Assembly: GCF_003336425.1 (NCBI RefSeq)
Contig: NZ_QEIO01000053.1
Coordinates: 1 to 50,115, forward strand
Direction: 5' to 3'
Origin: Marinitenerispora sediminis
GTDB taxonomy: Bacteria > Actinomycetota > Actinomycetes > Streptosporangiales > Streptosporangiaceae
DNA: 50,115 bases
A program made the translations under genes and the position numbers. The notes under the pieces are model-generated. The model was not told the origin of the DNA, did not search any database, and worked only from the letters and a program-made list of their open reading frames with translations. Below are positions 8,472 to 16,272 of this stretch, one piece after another; position 1 is the first letter of the stretch, and every line of letters begins with the position of its first letter.

Positions 8472-9710
8472 TTACGGCGCCGCGTCGAACTCCCAGTGCC
8501 ACGGCTCGAAACCGCCCTGGGCCCAGGCGGGGTTGTGCCAGCCGTGGGCGGGGGCGTTCGCCATCAGCCACGCGTACTCCGGGGAGCCGTACCGCTCGAC
8601 CCCGCCGCACAGGTCCACCGCGGTGCCGAGGCCGTGCGTGCTGGTCCCCGGGCGCGCGGCCATGCCCGGCTGCTTGCGCAGGAAGAGCACCACCTGCTCG
8701 TCGAGCGGCCGGTAGGAGTCGGTGACGCACATCGGCCGGCCGAAGCGCTCGCGGAACGCGCCGTCCAGCCGGATGAAGGCCGCCGCGGCGTCGGCGCGCA
8801 GCATCTCCCCCGGCTGCGGGAGCGGGCACAGCGCCGACTCCGGTATCCGGCCGTTGCGGAAACCGCGGGCCACGGCGCCGCATCCCGGGCGTGGGTCCGC
8901 GGAGGCGCTGTCCCCACCTGCCGCGTCGGCCGCGCGTTCGGCGCGCCGCAGCGCGCGTTCCCGCCGGCGCTCCAGCCCGGCGCCGTCCTCCCGCGCGGCG
9001 GCGAGCCGCGCCTCCAGCTCCGACTGCTCGCCGAGGATGCCGGCCATCGCGTCCCGCTGCTCGTCCAGAGCCCGCAGCGCCGCGTCGCGGGCCTCGGCGG
9101 CGGCGTCGGTGGCCTGCCGGCGCTCCTCGCGCGCCTCCCGCGCGCGCCGCCGCAGCGTCTCGGCGGCGACGCCCGCGGCGTCGGCCCGGAGCACCACGGC
9201 GTCCTGGCGCTCGGCCAGCAGCTGCATGTAGCCGCTGCGCTCCAGCACCTCCTGCGGGCCGGCGGGCTCCGTCCAGGCGTGCATCATGCTCAGGTCCGCG
9301 CCCTGGTAGGCCGAACGAGCGTAGTCGGCCGCGCCTCGGCGGCGCTCCCGGCGTGCGGCGGCGGCGCTCTCGGCCACGCGCTCGGCCGCGGTGAGCTCCT
9401 CCTCGGCCTCGGCCAGGCGCGCGGCCTGCGCCTGGTAGGCGAGGATGGCGTCCTCCGAGGCCGCCTGGAGGTCGTCGAGCCGGGACCGGACCTCCGCCAG
9501 CCGGGCGCGCAGGGCGCCGAGGGACTCGGCGCGGCCGGCCGCGGTACGCAGCGCGCGGTCGGTCTCCCCGGTCTCCGGGACGCCCTCCGCCCCCGCGGCC
9601 GGCGCCGCCACGCCGAGGACGGCGGCCAGGGCCAGCAGGACGGCCGTGCCCGGCGGGCCGAGCCGGCGCCGCCGGGTCGGTCGGTGGGCCACTCGGTGGC
9701 TGTGCTGCAC
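8472..9710 (-). CDS. Secreted coiled-coil M15 family peptidase (D,D-carboxypeptidase-like)
   Basis: Cell-wall hydrolase, 412 aa. The start is the GTG at 9710, preceded by GGGGGAG 5-6 nt upstream; an ATG at 9746 is in frame but has no ribosome site. Residues 1-42 form a signal peptide: RRRR, then TAVLLALAAVLGVAAPAAGA. Residues about 55-270 are Ala/Glu/Arg-rich heptads that should form a coiled-coil like those of PcsB/RipA-type hydrolases. The C-terminal VanY/M15B domain has zinc ligands H359 and D366 (STHGLGTAVD) and H405, with E402 as likely base (EPWHWEF). Predicted to cut D-Ala-D-Ala or cross-links outside the membrane; the coiled coil may gate it. Confidence 0.8.
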   Translation of the reverse strand: MQHSHRVAHRPTRRRRLGPPGTAVLLALAAVLGVAAPAAGAEGVPETGETDRALRTAAGRAESLGALRARLAEVRSRLDDLQAASEDAILAYQAQAARLAEAEEELTAAERVAESAAAARRERRRGAADYARSAYQGADLSMMHAWTEPAGPQEVLERSGYMQLLAERQDAVVLRADAAGVAAETLRRRAREAREERRQATDAAAEARDAALRALDEQRDAMAGILGEQSELEARLAAAREDGAGLERRRERALRRAERAADAAGGDSASADPRPGCGAVARGFRNGRIPESALCPLPQPGEMLRADAAAAFIRLDGAFRERFGRPMCVTDSYRPLDEQVVLFLRKQPGMAARPGTSTHGLGTAVDLCGGVERYGSPEYAWLMANAPAHGWHNPAWAQGGFEPWHWEFDAAP

Positions 9711-9960
9711 GGACGCTCCCCCCGAGACGTGCGTAGGCGGCATCACGATCGCACATCGGTGGGGTTACTCCTGGTAACGACGTCGGCGTGTCCAAAACGT
9801 TATGAAAAACCTGGAGGCTGGCTCCCAGGGCGTGGACCTGCGGCGGGACACGGCCGGGTGCGGGGCGCCGTGAACGGCGGGGCGACGCCGGATGTGTGGT
9901 GATCTCTGCTAATAGCGCAAAACGTGAGCATCTGCGGCCACATGCCACATTGGTACGCTA

Positions 9961-9990
9961 TCGACCTCACGTGCACTGTTTCGGTTTAAT
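9961..9990 (+). promoter_or_regulatory. Possible promoter of the conservon operon
   Basis: TCGACC (9961-9966), an 18-bp spacer and TTTAAT (9985-9990) approximate a vegetative sigma promoter. A start near 9997 would leave a leader of about 200 nt before the GTG at 10196, containing both CCTCATGAGG sites and the hairpin. Weak evidence. Confidence 0.3.
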
Positions 9991-10010
9991 GGTGCGCGAC
10001 GCCTCTCCCC

Positions 10011-10157
10011 CCTCATGAGGCGAGCCCAGCACCGAAATCCAGGTATCCCCTGGTACTCCTGCTTTTTCGATGACGGACAGCCCTCCCCGCCGGCGGACCG
10101 GCGGGCGCCGCGGTCCTCTGGGTCTCCTCACCGGTCCACGCGCGACCCCTCATGAGG
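10011..10157. promoter_or_regulatory. Two CCTCATGAGG palindromes flanking a hairpin
   Basis: The 10-bp perfect palindrome CCTCATGAGG occurs at 10011-10020 and 10148-10157, 137 bp apart (about 13 helical turns). Between them is the hairpin at 10086-10105. They could be operators for looping or leader RNA elements. No regulator is known to me for this word. Confidence 0.35.
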
Positions 10158-10195
10158 GACCACGTCCATATGCCCGGAGGCGGTGACACGAAAGG

Positions 10196-13100
10196 GTGCG
10201 AGGGTCCGTGTCGACACGAGCGACGAACGGCGCAGCCGACGCCACACAAGATGGCCTGGCCGCGCAGGGCGACGCCGCGGAGGGCGCGCCACGGCGGCGC
10301 GCCCAACGATGGGCGCCGCGCAACTGGCGGGTGCGCTCGCGCCTGCTCGCGCTCATCGTCATCCCGACGGTGGCCGCGGTGCTGCTGGGCGGGCTGCGCA
10401 TCACGGAGAACGTGCAGGACACGCTGACCCACGAGCGCATCGAGACGGCGGCCACGCTCGGCGAGGCCATCGTGGACCTGGCCAACGAACTGGGGCGGGA
10501 GCGGCTGCTCACGGCCGCCTACATCGCCGAGTCGCCCAACCCGGCGAACCGCTCCCAGCAGCGCCGGCTGGAGCTGGAGGAGCAGCAGCAGGTCGTCGAC
10601 CAGGCGGTGAACGAGGTCCGCACCGGCGCCCTGGAACTGGGGGAACCCGGCACCGACCTCGCCGGCGACCGGCTCAGCGGCATGCTGACCGCTCTCGACG
10701 GCCTCGGGGCGATCCGCAACGAGGTGGCCGACACCCGTGTCACCGTGCTGCCGGCCGTCACGAAGTACCGGCAGCTCACCAACACGCTGATCGGCTTCAA
10801 CGAGACGATCGCCGAGAACACCGGCGACACCGCGCTGCGCGAGAGCGTGCGGGCCATGACCGCGCTGAGCAAGGCGCGCGACCAGCTCTCCTACGAAGCC
10901 GCGCTCATGCTGCACTCGCTGATGCGCAACACCATGTCCGGTGGCATCCAGGAGGCCGTCGAGAGCACCCGGGCGCGCTACGAGAACGAGATCCAGAACT
11001 TCACCGCCAGCGCCACCGTCGACCAGCGCAAGATCTACGACGACATCTTCAGCGGCCTGGAGGTCAACCGCATGGCGACCATGCGGCTGCGGGTCATGAT
11101 GCGCGTGGACACCGGGCAGCCGCTCACCGGCCTCACCGCCGGCGACGCCCCCGCGGACTACCTGGAGGTGGCCGGCGAGTCGCTGGACCGCATGCAGGAG
11201 GTCGAGGCCGCGCTGTCCGGCGAGGTCCGCCGGCAGGCCGCCGACCTGAAGACGGGCGCCCGCGGCGACGCGCTCGTGGACTCCGGGTTCATCCTGGCGC
11301 TGCTCGCCGCGGTCCTGGTGATGACCCTGCTGGTCGTGCGCTCGATGGTCGGGCCGCTGCGGGCACTGCGCGAGGGCGCGCTGCGCGTCGCCGAGACCGA
11401 GCTGCCGCGGGCCATCGCCCGGATGCGGGAGAGCAGCGCCGGACCGGGGGAGGTGCGGGTCGCCCCCGTCGGGGTGGACTCCTCCGACGAGATCGGCGAG
11501 GTCGCGCGCTCCTTCGACGAGGTCCACCGGGTGGCCGTCCGGCTGGCCTCCGACGAGGCCGCGCTGCGCAGCAACGTCAACGCGATGTTCGTGAACCTGT
11601 CCCGGCGCAGCCAGACCCTGGTGGAGCGGCAGCTCCGGCTGATCGACGGCCTGGAGCAGAGCGAGCAGGACTCCGACCGGCTCGGGGACCTCTTCCAGCT
11701 CGACCACCTCGCCACCCGCATGCGGCGCAACAACGAGAACCTGCTGGTCCTCTCCGGGCAGGACAACGCGCGCAAGTGGGCGCAGCCCATCCCGCTGGTC
11801 GACGTGCTGCGGGGCGCGCTCTCCGAGGTCGAGCAGTACGAGCGGGTCAACGTCCGGGCGCCGTCGCACATCTCCGTGCTCGGCCGGCCGGTCAACGACG
11901 TCATCCACCTGGTGGCCGAGCTGGTGGAGAACGCCACCTCCTTCTCCGCGCACGACACCCAGGTCTCGGTCACCGCCCGCGCGCTGGAGAGCGGCGAGGT
12001 GATGATCGAGGTCTCCGACAGCGGCATCGGCATGCCCCCGGAGGAGATCGAGGCCGCCAACGAGCGGCTGGCCAAGCCTCCGGTGATCGACGTCGCCGTC
12101 TCCCGGCGCATGGGCCTGTTCGTGGTCGGCCGCCTGGCCGCCCGGCACGGGATCCAGGTGCGGCTGCGGCCCGCCCACAACGGCGGCGTGACCGCGCTCG
12201 TCGCACTGCCGGCCGACCTGCTCATCAGCCCGGTGGACTCCGCCGCGCCGCCGGCCCTGGGCACCGGGCGCGGCGGCGTCCCCGACACCTACGCGGAGGC
12301 GACGGCGGCGTTCGCCGCCAACCCGGCTCCCTCCGACCCCGCGGACGTGTGGCAGGCGCCGGCGGCCGGCGACCGGCCGTCCTGGCAGCGCGAGACGCCC
12401 TCCGGGCTCCCCAAGCGCAACGGCCAGGCGCGCCGCGGCGAGGAGGCGCCGCCGGAGCACCCGCCGAGCGGGCAGGACCTGTGGGGCGACACCGGCTGGC
12501 TGCGGCCCCAGGACCCGGAGCCGGGCGCCCCGGCCGCACCCGCCGGGCCCCACGGCGCCGGCTTCCCGCCGCCCGCCGGCGGGCGGCCGCACGCGGGCGA
12601 GGAGCGGCACGACGCCCCCGCCGGGCCGGAGAACCGCGAGGGCTACGGCTCCACCGCCTACCTCTCCCGGCGGCACGGCAGCACGCCCGGCAACCGCACG
12701 GTGGTCCCGCCGAGCCCGGAGTCCAACAGCGAGCCGCTGCCGATATTCGACTCCATCGAGTCCAACTGGTTCCGGCGGCGGTCCGGCCGGCCGGCCGTCA
12801 CCGCACCGGACACCGGCCCCCTGAACATCGTGGACGACCCGCGCCGGGCGCCGCGGGACGGCGCGGAGCGCTCCGGCGGCCGCCCGGCCGGCCTGGACGC
12901 GGCGAAGTGGTCCACTCCCGGCGGTGCCGGATCCGAGACCGAGCGCCCCCGCGCCACGGGAGCGGCGGCGGACCCGAAGTGGGACTCCGAGGCCGACCGC
13001 GGCTGGGAGGCGGCGCGCTCCGCGGCCGAGCCGCTCGCCGGCGGGCTGACCTCCGCGGGCTTGCCAAAACGCGTTCCCAAGGCAAACCTTGTTCCGGGCA

Positions 13101-13237
13101 CGGCTCCCGTGCCGGAGAATTTCAAGCAGATCCCGGCCCGCTCGGCGGACCAGGTCCGGAACCGCTTCTCCAGTTTCCAGCAGGGGGTGCGCCAGGGCCG
13201 GAGTGAGGCCGGCGACCGACGGCCCAAGGAGAAGTAG
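10196..13237 (+). CDS. cvnA: Conservon sensor histidine kinase-like protein (NIT domain)
   Basis: Membrane sensor of a conservon (1013 aa). The first GTG at 10196 is followed by another at 10208 that has GAGGG close upstream; the real start may be the latter. TM1 is at about residues 48-68; a nitrate/nitrite-sensing-type helical extracytoplasmic domain at about 80-355; TM2 at about 362-382 (FILALLAAVLVMTLLVV); HAMP-like linker; then an ATPase domain at about 560-680 with an N box (VAELVENATSFS) and G box (DSGIGMP). No canonical phosphoacceptor HExxxP was recognised. The last 320 residues are Pro/Gly/Arg-rich and disordered. Followed by roadblock, DUF742 and GTPase genes. Confidence 0.85.
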   Translation: MRGSVSTRATNGAADATQDGLAAQGDAAEGAPRRRAQRWAPRNWRVRSRLLALIVIPTVAAVLLGGLRITENVQDTLTHERIETAATLGEAIVDLANELGRERLLTAAYIAESPNPANRSQQRRLELEEQQQVVDQAVNEVRTGALELGEPGTDLAGDRLSGMLTALDGLGAIRNEVADTRVTVLPAVTKYRQLTNTLIGFNETIAENTGDTALRESVRAMTALSKARDQLSYEAALMLHSLMRNTMSGGIQEAVESTRARYENEIQNFTASATVDQRKIYDDIFSGLEVNRMATMRLRVMMRVDTGQPLTGLTAGDAPADYLEVAGESLDRMQEVEAALSGEVRRQAADLKTGARGDALVDSGFILALLAAVLVMTLLVVRSMVGPLRALREGALRVAETELPRAIARMRESSAGPGEVRVAPVGVDSSDEIGEVARSFDEVHRVAVRLASDEAALRSNVNAMFVNLSRRSQTLVERQLRLIDGLEQSEQDSDRLGDLFQLDHLATRMRRNNENLLVLSGQDNARKWAQPIPLVDVLRGALSEVEQYERVNVRAPSHISVLGRPVNDVIHLVAELVENATSFSAHDTQVSVTARALESGEVMIEVSDSGIGMPPEEIEAANERLAKPPVIDVAVSRRMGLFVVGRLAARHGIQVRLRPAHNGGVTALVALPADLLISPVDSAAPPALGTGRGGVPDTYAEATAAFAANPAPSDPADVWQAPAAGDRPSWQRETPSGLPKRNGQARRGEEAPPEHPPSGQDLWGDTGWLRPQDPEPGAPAAPAGPHGAGFPPPAGGRPHAGEERHDAPAGPENREGYGSTAYLSRRHGSTPGNRTVVPPSPESNSEPLPIFDSIESNWFRRRSGRPAVTAPDTGPLNIVDDPRRAPRDGAERSGGRPAGLDAAKWSTPGGAGSETERPRATGAAADPKWDSEADRGWEAARSAAEPLAGGLTSAGLPKRVPKANLVPGTAPVPENFKQIPARSADQVRNRFSSFQQGVRQGRSEAGDRRPKEK

Positions 13238-13263
13238 TGCGCACCGCCAACGTGCCCGCGGAC

Positions 13264-13302
13264 GCGGATCCGGCGTGGGGTAGCTGGATCCGCCGGATCC
13301 GC
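13264..13302 (+). terminator. Inverted repeat after cvnA
   Basis: GCGGATCCGGCG (13264-13275) pairs perfectly with CGCCGGATCCGC (13291-13302) around a 15-nt loop. It lies 26 bp after the cvnA stop and could end most transcripts or set the cvnA/cvnB ratio. There is no T-run. Confidence 0.5.
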
Positions 13303-13331
13303 GATCCGCGCGAACCGCCCGCCGAAGATCA

Positions 13332-13359
13332 CGGATGAGCTATGAATTAGCATCATCCG
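13332..13359 (+). promoter_or_regulatory. Second hairpin upstream of cvnB
   Basis: CGGATGAGCTA pairs with TAGC-A-TCATCCG (11 pairs, one bulged A, 5-nt loop TGAAT). This patch is unusually AT-rich for the window. TTGGACA follows at 13366 but no well-spaced -10 was found, so a separate cvnB promoter is only possible. Confidence 0.35.
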
Positions 13360-13467
13360 CACTTCTTGGACAATGATCCCCAATAAAGTCACTCACGATG
13401 AAATCTTGGCTTTTGGCCGGCTCCGAACCGCACGGCCATGCGAAGGCTGGGACCGACAGGAGAGCAG

Positions 13468-13869
13468 ATGAATCAACCGGTGAATGAGCTCAACTGGCTG
13501 ATCACTGACTTCGCCAACCGTGTACCCGACGTCGCGCACGCGATCGTCGTATCGGCGGACGGGCTGCCACTGGCCGCCTCGGCGGGGTTCCCCACCGACC
13601 GGGCCGACCAGCTCGCCGCGATCGCGTCGGGTCTGTCCAGCCTGACCCAGGGCGCCGCCCGGGTGTTCGAGGGCGGAGCCGTCGCGCAGACCGTGGTCGA
13701 GATGGAGCGCGGCCTGCTGCTGATCATGGCGATCAGCGACGGGTCGTGCCTGGCGGTGCTGGCCGCCGCCGAATGCGACCTCGGTCTCGTCGCCTACGAG
13801 ATGACGCTGCTCGTGGACCGGGCGGGACGGGCGCTGACTCCGGCAGCGCGCACCTCGGGAATCCACTGA
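13468..13869 (+). CDS. cvnB: Roadblock/LC7 domain protein of the conservon
   Basis: A 133-aa roadblock/LC7 (MglB-like) protein, expected to be the GTPase-activating or scaffolding partner of the conservon GTPase. The ATG has AGGAGA 4-5 nt upstream. The sequence fits the family over its full length: NELNWLITDFANRVPDVAHA, then IVVSADGLPLAASAG and the alternating hydrophobic strands VEMERGLLLIMAISDG and CLAVLAAAECDLGLVAYEM. Second gene of the operon, 230 bp after cvnA and 23 bp before the DUF742 gene. Confidence 0.88.
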   Translation: MNQPVNELNWLITDFANRVPDVAHAIVVSADGLPLAASAGFPTDRADQLAAIASGLSSLTQGAARVFEGGAVAQTVVEMERGLLLIMAISDGSCLAVLAAAECDLGLVAYEMTLLVDRAGRALTPAARTSGIH

Positions 13870-13892
13870 CCCACCACCGACAGGAGGAAGTG

Positions 13893-14390
13893 GTGGCACC
13901 ACCTCACGGTAGAGAAGCCGGGAGCGCCTCGTGGTTCGGACAGCATCCCGACGGCGCGCCCCGCGCGGTGCCGGACGGTCCGATCGGCGGTGATGTTCCA
14001 CGCACAGGCCAGCAACCACCAGACCAACAACAACAGCCGGCCGCGAGCGGCGCGCCCAGTTCCCTGGTGCGCCCCTACGCGGTGACGCGAGGTCGGACCA
14101 AACCGCGCTCCCAGCTGCCCATGGAGGCGCTGATCTCCACGACCCTGACGGCGCGCAACGAGTTCGGGATGCTGACGCCCGAGTGCCAGGCGATCAGCGA
14201 CCTGTGCCGGGAGTGGCGCTCCGTGGCCGAGATCTCCGCCCTGCTGCGGATCCCGCTCGGCGTCGCCCGGGTGCTCGTGGCCGACATGTCGGAGCAGGGC
14301 CTGGTCCAGATCAGAACGTCGCTCAACACCGAAGGCCGGCCCAACGCCAACCTGCTTGAAAGGGTGCTCAGTGGACTTCGCAAGCTCTAG
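13893..14390 (+). CDS. cvnC: DUF742 protein of the conservon
   Basis: A 165-aa DUF742 protein, always found between roadblock and GTPase genes in conservons. The start is the GTG at 13893 with GGAGG 5 nt upstream; a GTG at 13890 is adjacent. The first 60 residues are Gln/Pro-rich and disordered. The domain begins at SLVRPYAVTRGRT and shows a winged-helix-like end (ISALLRIPLGVARVLVADMS; LLERVLSGLRKL). It overlaps the GTPase gene by 20 bp. Confidence 0.85.
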   Translation: MAPPHGREAGSASWFGQHPDGAPRAVPDGPIGGDVPRTGQQPPDQQQQPAASGAPSSLVRPYAVTRGRTKPRSQLPMEALISTTLTARNEFGMLTPECQAISDLCREWRSVAEISALLRIPLGVARVLVADMSEQGLVQIRTSLNTEGRPNANLLERVLSGLRKL

Positions 14391-15015
14391 CCCGGCCGAT
14401 GAGGGCGGTGCTGTGGCGAGCGCGATGACGTCGGTCAAGATCGTCGTCGCCGGAGGCTTCGGCGTCGGCAAGACGACGTTCGTGGGTTCCGTCTCCGAGA
14501 TCGTGCCGCTGACCACCGAAGCGGTCATGACCAGCGCGAGCGTGGGCGTCGACGACCTGGCGAAGACGCCGGACAAGCAGACCACCACGGTCGCGATGGA
14601 CTTCGGCCGGGTCTCGCTCGACTCCGACCTCATCCTCTACCTGTTCGGCACGCCCGGCCAGCACCGCTTCTGGTTCATGTGGGACGACCTGGTCAAGGGC
14701 GCGATCGGCGCCGTGGTCCTGGTCGACACCCGCCGGCTCGCCGACTGCTTCCCGGCCATCGACTACTTCGAAGAGGCGCGGCTGCCCTTCATCGTGGCGA
14801 TCAACGGCTTCGACTCCTACTACCCGCACGACGCCGCCGAGGTCCGCGACGCGCTCACGCTCAGCGAGGACATCCCCATCGTGCAGTGCGACGCGCGCGA
14901 CCGCGGCTCCACGAAGGCGACGCTGATCCGGCTGGTGGAGCACGCCATCACCGTCGGCGACACCGCCTCCGCCGGCCAGCCGACCTCCACCGGAGGGCAG
15001 ACCTCGTGGAGGTAG
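14371..15015 (+). CDS. cvnD: Conservon ATP/GTP-binding protein (small GTPase-like)
   Basis: Ras-like GTPase of the conservon (214 aa). The GTG at 14371 lies inside cvnC; AAAGGG precedes it by 7 nt. The P-loop GGFGVGKTTFVGS is near residue 28, LFGTPGQHRF is the DxxG-region equivalent and NGFD replaces NKxD. In conservons this protein, with cvnB as partner, relays signals from the membrane sensor. No cytochrome P450 (cvnE) follows; the operon ends at a terminator. Confidence 0.87.
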   Translation: MDFASSSPADEGGAVASAMTSVKIVVAGGFGVGKTTFVGSVSEIVPLTTEAVMTSASVGVDDLAKTPDKQTTTVAMDFGRVSLDSDLILYLFGTPGQHRFWFMWDDLVKGAIGAVVLVDTRRLADCFPAIDYFEEARLPFIVAINGFDSYYPHDAAEVRDALTLSEDIPIVQCDARDRGSTKATLIRLVEHAITVGDTASAGQPTSTGGQTSWR

Positions 15016-15045
15016 CCCCGAGCAGGCGTCGCCGATCGTCGTGAG

Positions 15046-15081
15046 AGGCGCACCCATGGCTCCGTCCCCATAGGTGCGCCT
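15046..15081. terminator. Bidirectional terminator after cvnD
   Basis: AGGCGCACC (15046-15054) pairs with GGTGCGCCT (15073-15081) around an 18-nt loop. It sits between two convergent genes, cvnD and the Lrp regulator. Confidence 0.65.
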
Positions 15082-15097
15082 CCGACCGGGCCGGCCG

Positions 15098-15598
15098 TCA
15101 GCCGCCGCCCGGCCGGCGCCGGGTGCGGGCGGTCCCGGGGCGGACCGGCTCCACCGCCGGGGCGCGCAGGTGCTCGTAGACCACGCTGGTCTCCACGTCG
15201 GCCACCTCCGGGCGCTGGGTGAGCCGGTCGATGACGAAGCCGTACAGCGCGTCGGTGTCGGGCACGGCCACGTGCACCAGGAAGTCCTTGTTGCCCGACG
15301 TCACGAACACCCCCACCGTCTCCGGGAGCCGTGCGACCCACTCGCGGAACGCCTCGATGTTGTGCCGGGACGGCGGCCGGATCCGCACCGAGATCATCGC
15401 CTGCACGTGCCGGCCGAGGGCGTCGAGGCTCACCTCCGCGCGGTAGCCGCGCACGACCCCCCGCTCCCGGAGCGCCCGCACCCTCTCCAGCGAGGTGGAG
15501 GGCGCCACCCCCACCGCGGCCGCGAGATCGCGGTTGGTCATCCGCGCATCCTTCTGCAGTTCCCGCAGAATCGCCCGGTCGAGTTCGTCGAGGACCAT
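15098..15598 (-). CDS. Lrp/AsnC family transcriptional regulator
   Basis: A 166-aa feast/famine regulator. The ATG has GAGGGG about 5 nt upstream. The N-terminal HTH spans about residues 5-48 (LDELDRAILRELQKDARM; LAAAVGVAPSTSLERVRAL); a RAM/AsnC ligand domain follows to about residue 145 (VGVFVTSGNKDFLVHVAVPD). The C-terminal 20 residues are basic. It is divergent from the DUF2000 gene with dyads between them, so it probably controls that gene and itself. The ligand is unknown, probably an amino acid. Confidence 0.88.
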   Translation of the reverse strand: MVLDELDRAILRELQKDARMTNRDLAAAVGVAPSTSLERVRALRERGVVRGYRAEVSLDALGRHVQAMISVRIRPPSRHNIEAFREWVARLPETVGVFVTSGNKDFLVHVAVPDTDALYGFVIDRLTQRPEVADVETSVVYEHLRAPAVEPVRPGTARTRRRPGGG

Positions 15599-15613
15599 CG
15601 AAACCCCTCACGT

Positions 15614-15666
15614 GCCGAATTTCGTTCGGCGCGGCTTTCCTCCGCCCGCATACCGAACTAGCGTTC
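15614..15666. promoter_or_regulatory. Dyad sites between Lrp regulator and DUF2000 gene
   Basis: GCCGAA-5-TTCGGC (15614-15630) and GAAC-TAGC-GTTC (15655-15666) are inverted repeats about 39 bp apart, centre to centre. Two phased dyads in a divergent gap are what an Lrp octamer would use. Inferred operators. Confidence 0.4.
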
Positions 15667-15774
15667 AGCGCGATCACCGCACCGTGCGCGATCCTACGCC
15701 GGCCGTCGACGTCGATGCTTCGGCGCCGCCCGGCCCCCCCAGCGCGCCGTGCCGAGGAACGAGGAGAACACCGG

Positions 15775-16272
15775 ATGCCCGACCAGCTGACCCGCCCCGC
15801 CCCCTTCGAGCTCGACCCGGCCGACGTCCGGCCGGACGCCTCCACCCGCGTCGCCCGGATCAAGTGGGTCATGGTCATCGACACCGCGCTCGCCCCCGGC
15901 CTCGCCGCCAACACGGCCGGCTGCCTGGCCGCGGCCGTGGGCGGCCGGGTCCCGGGCATTCTCGGCCCGGACGGCACCGACGCCACCGGGCACAGCCACC
16001 CCGGACTGCCCTGGACGGGGTGCTCCGTCCTCGGCGCCGACGCCGCCACCCTGCGCCGGATCCGGGAGAAGGCCGCCGGCAAGGACGGGCTGCTCGTCGT
16101 CGACATGCCGCGGATGGCCCAGACCAGCCGGGTGTACGAGGGGTACCTGGAGACCCTGGCCGGGGCGGACCCGGCCGAGATCGAGTACAGCGGCATCAGC
16201 GTCCTCGGCCCGCGCAACAAGGTCGACAAGATCGTGGGACGGCTGCCGCTGCTCGGCGCCGCCTGCCCCGGA
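15775..16272 (+). CDS. DUF2000 protein lacking its own stop codon
   Basis: Start ATG with GAGGAG 8 nt upstream. Residues 1-160 match the DUF2000 family (peptidyl-tRNA hydrolase-like fold): RIKWVMVIDTALAPGLAANT, LPWTGCSVLGADAATLRRI and ISVLGPRNKVDKIVG near the end. The family normally stops here, but no in-frame stop follows; the frame stays open to 17877, antisense to the whole acyl-CoA dehydrogenase gene. The coordinates given mark only the recognisable domain. Either the end was lost by a deletion or a one-base shift occurred (a stop at 16302-16304 lies in another frame). Function unknown; probably controlled by the divergent Lrp protein. Confidence 0.65.

Larger units (their letters stand above)
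9711..10195. other. Divergent intergenic leader region (peptidase / conservon)
   Basis: No gene seen in this 485-bp gap. It holds GTTAC-5-GTAAC inverted repeats near 9764 (upstream of the peptidase), an AT-rich patch (TTTTTCATAACGTTTTGG on the minus strand), a possible rightward promoter at 9961-9990, two copies of CCTCATGAGG (10011-10020 and 10148-10157) and a hairpin CCCGCCGG-CGGA-CCGGCGGG (10086-10105). Confidence 0.5.

Noticed and set aside
12861-12880. CGGAGCGCTCCGG resembles the core of the CelR/CebR operator.
   Set aside because: It lies inside the cvnA coding region in a Pro/Arg-rich tail with high GC, far from the cellobiose operon, and lacks the flanking TGG/CCA.
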